Shown here piece by piece: positions 48,217 to 58,600 of a stretch of DNA of 64,000 bases. Numbering within the stretch: position 1 is the first letter of the stretch; the number at the start of each line of letters is the position of its first letter. This DNA comes from Eudromia elegans (taxonomy: Eukaryota; Chordata; Aves; Tinamiformes; Tinamidae). The position numbers were made by a program, and so were the translations under genes. The notes below the pieces were generated by a model. The model made no database searches, had not been told where the DNA came from, and worked only from the letters and a program-made list of their open reading frames with translations. The stretch is from positions 868,001 through 932,000 of the forward strand of contig PTEX01000206.1 in the NCBI GenBank assembly GCA_003342815.1, in the 5' to 3' direction.

Positions 48217-49639
48217 ACACAGTCCTCTCTTTTATATCCTCCTTACCTTTATTAAAGGAATAATATGACCTTTGTATGACAGAGATTTGCTTAAGTATTT
48301 AGTCCCTGAGATATTTTTGTGACAATAATTTATACCTTGGATGGGAAATGCCAACCTAAAAAAACCCCCAAACCAGTTTTGAACTACATCTTTTTTTTTG
48401 CCTGATAACTCTTTTGGTCATCTGTGTGTATATTGTTAGTTTTAGTTAGTTAGCTGTTAGTTTTATGAATGCATATTGTGGATATATTGTGGCCTTTATT
48501 TAAGATCTATATAGAAAAATTACACTGGATTTGTTTCTCAGATGTGTGCCAGCAACATTCCTAAGTCCATTTTCTTTGATTTTTTCATCTCCTGTTGCTC
48601 CTATGAAGTTGAAGAATAATTTTTGCTGTCTTCATGTTTTTTTTTTCTATTGATTTGACCATCCTTTTCCAATATGCCTCAAATTTCAAGTTTTACTGTA
48701 TGCATAGAAACTTCTATTTCATCTTTGTAGAAGATAAGTTATTATTACTCAAATGATACAATACTTCTCTCCTTGTATTTTAAAAACATTGTCATCTAGA
48801 TTTAATAAGAATTGCTCTCCTCACTTCTCTGATTTTGTTTCAATTGAAAAGCATTTTCATGGTGCAGAAATGAAAGAATTAACTCTCGTGCTTGACAAAT
48901 GAGTTTTTTCTTCTAGCCTTTCCAGTTCTATCAAGTTAAGAACTCCACAGGAGCATGTATAGTACTTATTTTGACTGAACTTATTTCCTGGTATTGTGCC
49001 TGAGCTCCAAGTAATACTTCAAAATCACATTGTCAATATTTCTTTCCATTCAAGTTAAGCTCTTTGATAATCCTTCTTAAATGTGTGGAAGTAAAACTTC
49101 ATGTTTCCATTATGTTTTTCTACTTACACCGTCAGAAAAAAAAAAACACTAACAAGTTTCCTGTAGTTTTTAGTCAGCGCCATAAAGCTTATCACTGGAT
49201 ACACAATGCTCAAATAATCCTGACACAGTGACCTCTATCTCTGCTTCTCAATCACGTTTCACAAAATGTTCTGCAGTAAAAATTGTGGTGCTTTGGTCAG
49301 ACAATTTAAACAAAAGCCTTTTTCTAATTCTCTCTAAACTTGCTGGGTTGTCACTCCAGTATAGAATCAGTCAGACTATTAAAAAAATCTGAAGAAAAAT
49401 GTACCTGAAACAAACAAATGAATAAAGCTAGCTAAGTATTACCTTTCTCATTTGGAACCATCACAACATGCACTAAGAGAAATGTGTGCTTTTAGTTATA
49501 GCCTAGTTTCCCAAAGAAACAATGCTTATGGGAATTGTGTGCCCATTTGCTTCTCTATCTGTCAACCAATCTCAGTTTAATTTCTTATAGACAGAAAGTT
49601 ATGATGTGTGAAATTTGCAGAGAGGTAGAGAAGGGAGCC

Positions 49640-50260
49640 CAAGATTAGTATCCCAGTACAGGAAAATGCAGCCTATATGCTTGTCAGATATACTAGGTCA
49701 CCATTCAGTACTTTCAGGTGGGGTCTACTGATTTTATTCAAGATAGGAAGGACAAAGGCGAATGCTGAAGATTACTTTACAAGACTGAAGAATGGTCAAC
49801 AAAATAACAAGTTCAATATAGATGAATGCAAAGTGATAGTCATGAGGAAAAATTGTCTTTGAATTACACTTAATGTTCTCTGAGCTGACTGTTACCAATC
49901 AGAAATGAGAGCTATCTGTTATGATTGACAGTTTAAGGACAATTTCCGGCCTATGCTTGGTTATAGTTAAAAAGGCAAGTCAATGGTTAAGAACTATTAA
50001 TAAAATTAAGAACTATTAAGAAAAGAAATGTTAGGAAACAATATATTACCATTGTGTAATTCCAACATCTTGAATTCAGTGTACAGTTCTGGTCCTTCCA
50101 TCTCATAAGGATTGTATTTGAAGCAGCAGTGGTGTAGAGTATGATAGGGACAATAAAAATGTGAAACAGCTTCTATCTAAGACTAAGATACTTCAGATTA
50201 GGAAAGAGGTGATTTAGGGGGAATATAAAACTGGAAGAAGTTAGGGAACCAGCTTCGAGA
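49640..50260 (+). mobile_element. Ancient L3/CR1-like LINE, 3' part
   Basis: A decayed reverse-transcriptase 3' region in sense orientation. The peptide NNKFNIDECKVIVM matches the conserved F-N-x-D-K-C-K-V-M motif near the end of CR1/L3 ORF2. The following DNA has the usual sequence order of the L3 tail: GTGTACAGTTCTGGTCC, CTCATAAGGAT, AAGATACTTCAG and GGGGGAATATAAAACT. It contains many stops, so it is a fossil. Confidence 0.7.
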
Positions 50261-51179
50261 GAGACAAAATGAGATAATAATAAAGTTTGTGCTAGTTCAA
50301 GGGAGATCCTTTGGGGAACCTTTGGTTAATGATTAGGGTCATTAAATTTACTAGCCACAGCAGGACAAGAAAATCAAGGAAATTTTGGAGCTGAGGCAGA
50401 AAATAGACAGAAAATATAGTTGTAACTGAGGGCAGAATATTGGGATGATTACATTTGCTTTTAGCTAGTCTCATGTCACTTATATACTTTAGAGAGACCA
50501 AATTAGTGCTGAGAGGAGCAGCAATGTGCACACAACAGCAGCGTTCTGTCCAGCATGTTAGCTGGCTGACTTCCACATTTCTATCAGCAGGCCCATGAAT
50601 ATACACAAGCTCCAGCATCACTTAGAGCAAATGCCCTCCAAGCAATTTGGAGACATGCAAATGCCAGGGCCATTGCTGGAAGGATGGATTTAGATGTGAA
50701 GCTGGCGCTACTATCTCAGAGGAGTTCAGGGAGTCGAAGGCTGTGAGTTCATCAGCAGCTGAGCCTCATTAGTTATGCTGCCCATGGAGAAATGTGTTGC
50801 TATGTCTCTTGCCTCGTCTTCCCTTTGGTTATCATGCTAGATATCAAAAAAAAGAAGTTTTTTTTCCCTAAAAAAGTATTCTGTCCCTTTATATAATATC
50901 TTACATAATCTTTTGTATGTTACACAATCAGAGAAATAACGATAACAAAACTCAACAACAGCCCAAATTTTCCCAGATTAACATTTTAAGCAGATAATTA
51001 ATTATTTAATTATTGTGGATTGACTGCATTAAAGCAACAGGATTATTGAAAATTCTGTTGTTTGCAGAGGGCTGATTACCCTCCTGTGTGTAGCCAGTCC
51101 CTGGTAAATTAACATAAGTAGAATATAGAATTATTAAAACCAATCTAAAATCTTAGCCAACCCTTGAAGAAGTATGTTT

Positions 51180-51350
51180 CTATAGAAACACAGAACTAAT
51201 CTTTGTAACATTCTCTCTGTCTTTCTTATAAGGTAAGCCTTCAATTTTTTCAGCATCAGAGATGTCACCAGGCATTAGAGTTCTCTGAGGCTTATTCCTT
51301 ACCTTTGCTGTTTGCAGTATTAACTTCCTGACCCCAGGAGATACAAATGA
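51180..51350 (-). CDS. Candidate minus-strand exon, unrecognised
   Basis: On the minus strand an acceptor CCTAGACTTTTGCAG ends at 51351. A 48-base exon follows (51303-51350, reading SFVSPGVRKLILQTAK) with a consensus donor AAAG|GTAAGG. If the donor is ignored, the frame stays open to TAG at 51180, giving 56 codons that stay hydrophilic (PGDISDAEKIEGLPYKKD). So it could be either a 48-base internal exon or a terminal exon. No AATAAA was found close downstream on that strand. No partner exons with matching phase were found. The family is unrecognised. Confidence 0.27.
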   Translation of the reverse strand, partial: SFVSPGVRKLILQTAKVRNKPQRTLMPGDISDAEKIEGLPYKKDRENVTKISSVFL

Positions 51351-53105
51351 CTGCAAAAGTCTAGGCTGCTTCATGTTAGGGACCTTTTCCATCAAGAGTT
51401 GGTTTGGTAAATATATTAGGAAATGCATACAAGGGCTATAGGTTTTAACTTCTATTTGGTTTTTCCTCCTTGATGACAGAGGTTTTTGGGGGACTATTCA
51501 CAGCAGAATTAGATCTTAGAAATTCCATATGACAGTCTTCAGAGTAAACATAGAGCCTTTTTGTGTCTGATCAGATTCCATAATTATATGCTTTATTTGC
51601 AAAGCTAGTGATTTTAAGACATACATTCTACCACAACTTCTTTCCCAAGGATGGATTATTTTGGTTAAATAGCCTAGAACAACTCAGAGAGAAGGCTGTT
51701 TACTATAAAGTTTCTGATTGCTTTTTTTACTTATTTACAAATATTTTCCTAAATGCAATTTAAGCATTTTTATATCATGTAGAAGAATTGAATAAAAATC
51801 TCATTCATATTGCAAATTTCAATTTCAAGTTGTCTTTGAGCAAGTGTTTTGTAATCAGAAAGTTAAAAGAAGCCCACATCATATTAATGTACTACTTGAT
51901 AGAAATTTCCAGTAAAAGAACAAGCATACTGACACTTTTTTAATTAATGCTGATTGTAGCCAAACAAGTCTAGAAAATAGTTTAGATAATGCGCAATAAG
52001 GAATAATTTCTGATGAAGTAGCTTAAGCTTAAAAAAGTCGTAGGACTGGTTGTGGCAGAGGACAGCTGACTAACTACTTTGTATTGTCTGACACTTGCAC
52101 ATAATCATCTTGGAAAGTTAATAATGCCACTGCATTAAATAAAATTCGTAAACTGCAGAGCAGATCTAGGTGTATGATCTGACAAGGTCCTTGTTCTTTG
52201 GGAGTTTAGTCTTTAGAGGACACAAAACAAAAAGTATTATGGAAATAACTTTGAAGACTAGTAAAAGAAGCTTAATTGTTTAGTAAGTGGAGATGCAATC
52301 TGAAGGTAAATCTTGCTGCTCCTGGAAGGTATGCGAATAGAACAATTTACCCTTGAAAGTCAGTGAAGAAAGGAAATTTTAAGGAAACATATACTTAAAT
52401 TGTCATTCAAACAATAAAGTTTTGCTTAGTTTAACTCCATTTAACCTAGCCAAGGTCTTCTTCATAGAGTGCATATCACTGTCTGTAGTCTGAAGGTTAG
52501 TTTTGCTGTCTTAAAAGGAGACCTCTTTTTTGTATTGTCTTGGTCATATGAATAAAACGAATAAATAGTCCATGTTTCCTAAATCTGTACCTCAACCATG
52601 ATTTGAGGAATGTTTTTTATTGGCAGTGTTCACTGAGATATTTTTCTTAATATTGTTCATGTTATATTTTTCCTATATTCCTATATTTCTTCTATTCCTA
52701 CATTTCCTATGTATGTTTATTTTAGGAATGCATAACATTTTTGCTTCTTTGTGTGTGTATGTTTTTATTATAAACTGAAGTAGTGAACATTTTTAACTTA
52801 TTTCCAAATATTTTACTAAAAGTAGCTAAGAGGAACTTGTTACATCATAGATTTCTTTTTTACAAATAAAATATGCTATCTAATTGCTGATTGTAAATTG
52901 ATGAAAACAGTTTTGAAAGTTGTTTTGCTTATATGCAAAACTAGGAGATGTCTTCCAGGAAATTAATGCAGGATCCCTAATCTAGGGGTATCAGAGTTCT
53001 TATTTTTGTGTCTGCTTTCCAAGGATGTTGACAGTTCCTATGTCCTCATATGTATTTATGTACCTATGCCAACTGGGTTCTTCGTGTCGAATTTTCTGTA
53101 GTGTG

Positions 53106-53402
53106 TTATAAATATCTGAAGGAGGTGTGGTATAATATCAGTTCGATATTTTCTTGAATATTCTTGAGAAAAGTGTGGGTATTTACTGCTTCTTCACTTT
53201 TGGCCAATTCACAGGCTAATGCATTAGGAATAGGATTCTTGTTCAGCCTTCTAGTTTTGGTATTTGATAAACATATATTTTTAAATAAGTAGACTATTAT
53301 TTTTCTGACAATTTCTGACATTTTCTGCACATTTAATTTTTTTAAAGGCAATTTTGTAATTGCTTGTCCTATATCAAAATATTGTTTTGCACTTTGATGC
53401 AT
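53106..53402 (-). CDS. 98-codon minus-strand ORF, unassigned
   Basis: One of the longest ORFs outside the mobile elements, notable because the DNA is very AT-rich and stops should be frequent. The N-terminal half is Lys/Ile-rich low complexity. The C-terminal half is more protein-like (NPIPNALACELAKSEEAV, then FLKNIQENIEL). A weak donor (GCA|GTAAAT) lies inside. It may be a fossil transposon, a single-exon gene remnant, or chance. No family was recognised. Confidence 0.2.
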   Translation of the reverse strand: MHQSAKQYFDIGQAITKLPLKKLNVQKMSEIVRKIIVYLFKNICLSNTKTRRLNKNPIPNALACELAKSEEAVNTHTFLKNIQENIELILYHTSFRYL

Positions 53403-54321
53403 TCATAAATTCTGTCATAAGTGCTCTTGTAACTATTTATGCAAATACCTTAATCAAAAAATAAATTTTGTTAGTGGAACTTTAGTTCAAGAATCACATT
53501 AACATTTTAAATATCTTTTTTTTTCAGTCTTGAATAACAAGTACTTTTAATCACACAGTGAGTTCAAATCTTTAACTACTGTATTAATTAGTGAACATGT
53601 TTTGTTAATGTTACTTGATGTCTGATACGCCTCCGAAAATCAAAGCAAATCTGTTTGATTTTATATTTTTTAATTGTTTTGTTTTCTGCTTCAAACTAGC
53701 TAGACCTATTCTTAAATTCAATCAAAGTAATTACTACATAAAAATTGAAACCACAAAGAGTCAGTATGCTTTGTTGTGTACTTGTGGTCACTCTCAAAAT
53801 AAGCTTCTGTAAAGCACAACCATAATGAAATCCTAGGCTGTTGTCTAGTAACAACTTCCCCGTAAAACTTCTGGGAAGATCTTAAGCACAGAAATTATAT
53901 CCAGAAAAATGTTTATTTAAAGTTAAAGGGACATTTGTTCTTTTCTTGTTCTTCCTTTTCTTAAGTTTTCTTTTTTCTTTTTCTCGCTTTTTTTTGTTTT
54001 GTTTTGTTGTTGTTTAACATGTTCTCTGACTAAGAAAGAATGCTATAATTTTATAGACTGAAAGAAATTCATTTTGGTGTAGGAAGAAAAGCAAAAGGCC
54101 TGCACATGTCTTATGTCCCACTTCTACTTCAGGTGATTAGTGAGGCTTTTTGCTGGCAGTTTCCATGGCAGTTTCCATGTATTATCCACCAGCAGGTGAT
54201 GCTATCTTGTTACTTGTAAACAAAATCAATGATTATTTGCTGTGGTACTTATCTTGCTTGCTCTCTAAGCACTTGAAAATGTGGGTAAGATTGTAGTTGC
54301 TGTTCATTTTTTGTGTTATCT

Positions 54322-54960
54322 CATTAGAGAATCAGAGAACAGTAAGCCAGACACAGACCTCAAGGGGTCATGTAGTTCACTGCAGATGGGAGGATTAAGT
54401 ATGCTTAGATATACCTGACTGTGTATAATCTTTTCCTAAAAATCTTCAAAAGAGATTTCACAATGCCTCTGGAATACTTATTAGTGTGTCTTTGCACTCG
54501 TGGAGAGGGAAAATATTCTTCGCTATCTAAGATAAACCTGCTTTATCAGTTGCTCTGATTCCGTCTCATTCTACTTCCAGACACTTGGAAAACGATTGTT
54601 ATTCTCTTTATAGTAGTCATTTGGAAGATTGTTATCCATATCCTTCCTCAGTCCTCTCTTTTCTAGACCAAACAAATCTAAGTCCTTCAACTTCCCTAGA
54701 GGTCATTTTTCTAAAACTAGAATCATTCTTGAAACCTCCACAATGGATTATTTCTAATTTGCTTTTGTCTCTCTTAAAATCCCAAAGCTGGAGAGCAAGC
54801 CCCAGTTCTTCTCTATAGCATTATTACTTGATTGGTAATTCTCCATTTTATGTTTAGCCATTTCAATTCTTCTTCAGTATAGTGCAAGTGAAATTGCCAA
54901 ATTTCAAACTGTGACTTTCAGATTAAAAAAAGACTAGAATTACTTTAATTAGAACTGAAC
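54322..54960 (-). mobile_element. Ancient L3/CR1-like LINE, 3' part
   Basis: Read antisense on the plus strand, it has the order of phrases typical of old CR1/L3 tails: AGAATCAGAGAACAG, TATTCTTCGCTATCTAAG, ATAGTAGTCATTTGGA, CTTCCTCAGTCCTCTCTTTTCTA, CCTTCAACTTCCCTAGAGGTC and GAATCATTCTTG. It is heavily mutated. It is opposite in orientation to, and about 4 kb from, the other L3-like fossil. Confidence 0.8.
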
Positions 54961-57900
54961 ACATCTTTCCAGATTCTAAAATTGTTCCTCAAAATGTTCT
55001 GAGTTCCTTTTGGCTTAGTATTCTCTTATTTCTGTAGTACTGAGTCATAATTCTGAGCCTAATAATTTTAATAAGATGTTTCATTGTGCCTCTATGTATC
55101 TTTCAGCAAAGAGGGAATAGGGAGGGAGTTACAGTTCCCCTACCTACGTAAAACTGAACCTGGTGGAAATCAAGGACACTGATGAATTTTCTGTGGGATC
55201 ATTAGATGCTGGAAGGAGAAAAAAAAAAATGTGTTTTGTCATCTGACTTTTGTTTTTCCAAGTTGTTTAAAGTACTTATTTTTTCCCATTTTTGGTACTA
55301 AGAAGGTTCTTGGAAATGATACTTTTAATCCTCAATGTTCATATCCAGCTAGCATAATTTTCCGAGGCATCTATTTTTATTTAATTTTCCAAATATGATT
55401 TTGAAAGCCTAATTTTCATTCTGGAAAGCATCCAGACTTAGAGTTTTGGCTTGAACATGTATTTTCAGCTTTGTTTCATATTTAAATGACAGCCAGCATA
55501 AGGCAGAAGGATGTTTTCTGTTTTGTGGCTTCATTTTTTTTTTTTTTTTTATTCTCTTTCGGAGCACTAGTTTTTTACTGATTTTTATTTTTTTTTTAAA
55601 TTCTTCTCACCAAAAAGTAGATACCTAATATATGACAGAGAAGATCTTCCTTAAAATTGTTCATCTTCCAAAACTGAGATGGATCCTGGCTTTTTTTTGT
55701 GTGTGTGTCTGTGCTTGATGTCTGTGTCACATCACCTATCAATGTGTGCACATTCAGTGGAAGGATGTTCAGGTTTCTAATTACAAGGCAAGAAATAACA
55801 TAGGCTATATTCTGAAGCCAAAATAACTATCCCAAAGAAGCTCTGCCACTGTACTGGTCCAGGAAAAGGAGTCATCCTTTATCCATTGCGTTAAGGGGAA
55901 AAGGGAAAGGAAAGAGAAAGAGTGATAGTGAGAAAAACATTCACGACAGAACATCTACATTTTGTCTGTGTCTTCCTGAGTCAAGGAAACATTCAAATTT
56001 GCATTTCTACTGATTAATTAAATTACTCTCAGTAAATCCCTGCTTAATCTCAAAGAATCTGTAGTGCTTTAAAGGAATGCTGACACAAGCTAATGTTAAT
56101 GAATCTCTGAATATAAGTAATCCAAACAACTTTTGTATAAACATTTCATTAGCACCATTTCCCCCTCTTATTTGCAACATTAGGCAAAAGACAAGAAAAG
56201 ACAAGACATATGATACGTACTGTTTCTACCTATCCATAAAGAAATTAGGTTTATTTAATGAGATTGTTCTTGGCAAATCTGTGTTTATTGTTATTCATGC
56301 CTTTTGTAATTAACTTGAATTTGTGGGGTGAATATGAAACAAATACTAGGGAATCTGACTTTGCATTTTTTTTTTTATGATTATCATTTGTTAGGAAAGC
56401 TCTCCAGTTTGCACAGATCTACATGCTAACATGTGTTTTACAGATATTCCATTCGAGCATTACATTTTGGATTAAAGGTTCAGGTGTCACATCGATTTCT
56501 TGTGGTAGTCTTCCTGTCTTTTGACACACAGGGCAGCCTCTCATGCTTCTGTGCTCAAAGAAGAGAGGTTGACTGAGCTTCTTTTGTTCTATTCTTATTT
56601 CAGTTATTCATATTATTTCAAACGTTAAGATCAGAATGATATCTGGAGAGTATCTATTAATGATTTAATTTAGGTATCTCAGTTTCAGCAGTACAATGTG
56701 AAAGGGTCCATAACACTAAGTCATAGAATAACATGGTGTTAGCTTAAGCTTGACAGCAAGTTTTTACATTCTGGATACAATCTGGGGATAGCTCCAGATT
56801 GAATTTACAAAAGGCAGAAATCCTGTGGACTGCAAGGTTATATTTCCAACAAAAATCTAAATTTATTTTATATTTGTTTCAACATTCTCAGTCCTCATCC
56901 TCTTTCATTCAGTGGATATTGTTTTAGGCAATAAAGTAGATCTGGAAAATAGTTGCTTCTTGGCTTATCTTAAAAACTTTATCAAAAGACTTTTAAAAGT
57001 ACAAAATGCGCAACATCTTCTATAGATAGTATTTCAAAAGAATATATTTGAATGATGACATGCCTTTTGTAATCTCTTCTTATCTCTTCAGTGGGAAAAA
57101 AATACCTTATGCATATTGTAGAAAGAAATATATTTGAAATGTATTTGAAAATGGGGCCATCTATTTCAACAGTAAATGTGTGAAAAATAATGAGGTCCCA
57201 GGACTGATAAATTAATAAAACATAAAAAGAGTGTGATTTAAGACAAGGCTTTGAGTTGTAAATAAGAGAATCTCCTGGAATTTGTGTGAGGTTTTTTTTT
57301 TTTTGTTCTTGAATTTGTGTGATATATATTTCAAACTTTTCTCATGATCTTTTGCCCCCTTAGAAAAGTTGTGATACTCAGGGATGCAAGGTATTAACTT
57401 GCAGAGAGTAGAAAAGTAAGCATTCCTAGCAATCTCCAAAAGCAGTAGGATTCCAGGATTACCATCTGCCGATCAGTCTCACTGCTACATTAAGCAAATT
57501 CTGTTTAGCCTTTGGCTGCTTGCAGCAAAATCACCCAGATTTGTCAACTGAAAGATGAAATTTTCTGCCTTTTTTAAAATTTTGCATATTGATACATTTA
57601 CATGAAAGCCTTCTGGATTGTGAGTTATGGTGTGGAAGAAAGAAGTTTCTCTTGCAGTGCTTCCGACATCACACCTTGTGGGCACACCAGACAGGTTCTA
57701 AAACCCTCTTGTACATTGACAAAATTGCTACTTGAGCTCTACTTAATAGCTTCATTTCATGGCAAATATGTAAAATGCTTGAAGGATTTTCTAGTGCTTC
57801 CCTCTGCTATTCGTTCCTGCTGCACTGGGAAGAGGGTGCGCACCTGGTATGTGGAAGAGCTTATTCTGCTCTGGTTTATTTCTGAGATGTGGGCCTTCCT

Positions 57901-58166
57901 TTTGCTCAGATGCCCAAACCATTGGGTTTGAGGCTCTAAGGGGATGTGAAGGCGAGGGAGGTACAGGAGTGGCAAGAAGGAAACCCATTGTTTTCTATAG
58001 TTGCCTCTGCTCCATTTTTTTTTTATATGAACAGTGAAACTTGCTGGAACAGAAAATGGCATTCTACCTGCCTAGGAAATGTTTTACCATAAAACTGAAG
58101 TGTTATATTTGATCTGAGGCTCTGTTAATATTCAGGGAGTATTTCTTGTAAAATAAGAATCAGAGG

Positions 58167-58194
58167 AAAAAAAAAAAAAAAAAAAAAAAAAAAA
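58167..58194. repeat. Poly(A) run, 28 bases
   Basis: Uninterrupted A28 followed by GAAGAG. No retroposed body was recognised. Confidence 0.9.
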
Positions 58195-58383
58195 GAAGAG
58201 ATTTTCTTTCAGTCTAATGGCATACACCTGCTAAATGCAAGAACATCCAAATGTCAGGTCTGAATCAGACGGGATCATTTTGCAACTGCATCTGCTATTA
58301 TCCTAACTGCCCTGGTAGTTGAGTATGCTTTATTCAGTTCAGCTTTTTATTTTCTGTGAAAATGGAACATTTCACTGGGTCAG

Positions 58384-58600
58384 AAATCAAACAGATGGGA
58401 ATTGCTCCCTCGGTACATGGGAGCTCTAAAACCTTGTCCCATTGCACCAACTGTTTGGCCATTTACCAGGGCACAAATGTACCATGTAGGATAACTGGGA
58501 GCTCCCCTCCTACCAGCAGTGTGAATGTCCCACTGACCCATGACTGGGGCACCTTCCAGCACACTGGCAGCATATGTCAGAATGTCAGTAGATTTCTTGG
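58384..58600 (+). CDS. Candidate internal exon, unrecognised
   Basis: A 217-base segment between an acceptor (TTTCACTGGGTCAG) and the strong donor CTTGG|GTGAGC, with a second donor CACAG|GTAACC ten bases later. The open frame gives 71 codons, including IAPSVHGSSKTLSHCTNC and VNVPLTHDWGTFQHTG. It is rich in Ser, Thr, Cys and His, unlike the usual AT-rich chance ORFs. The stop of this frame falls inside the donor, as expected if the exon really ends there. It takes one base at the start and leaves two. A minus-strand ORF overlaps it, no partner exon was found, and the acceptor's pyrimidine tract is weak. Confidence 0.27.

Larger units (their letters stand above)
42931..49639. other. Intergenic, no confirmed gene
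   Basis: AT-rich. A GT-rich microsatellite is at 43232-43250. The non-repetitive blocks at 44080-44330 and 44800-44950 have the look of conserved non-coding elements (TAAT cores, TTTGCGCAAAT). At 45681 a strong acceptor (TTTTTTTTTCTTAG) precedes a frame open for 44 codons (starts HFEDGVGIFLQL) but with no good donor. The ORF-rich stretch 46720-47345 has no recognised product. Confidence 0.4.
50261..54321. other. Intergenic stretch with minus-strand exon-like segments
   Basis: Apart from the two minus-strand segments listed separately, this is AT-rich. A 109-codon minus-strand ORF at 50292-50621 adjoins the LINE fossil and is probably its shadow or chance. Short slippage duplications occur near 52660-52710 and 54160-54178. 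Nothing else was recognised. Confidence 0.4.
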
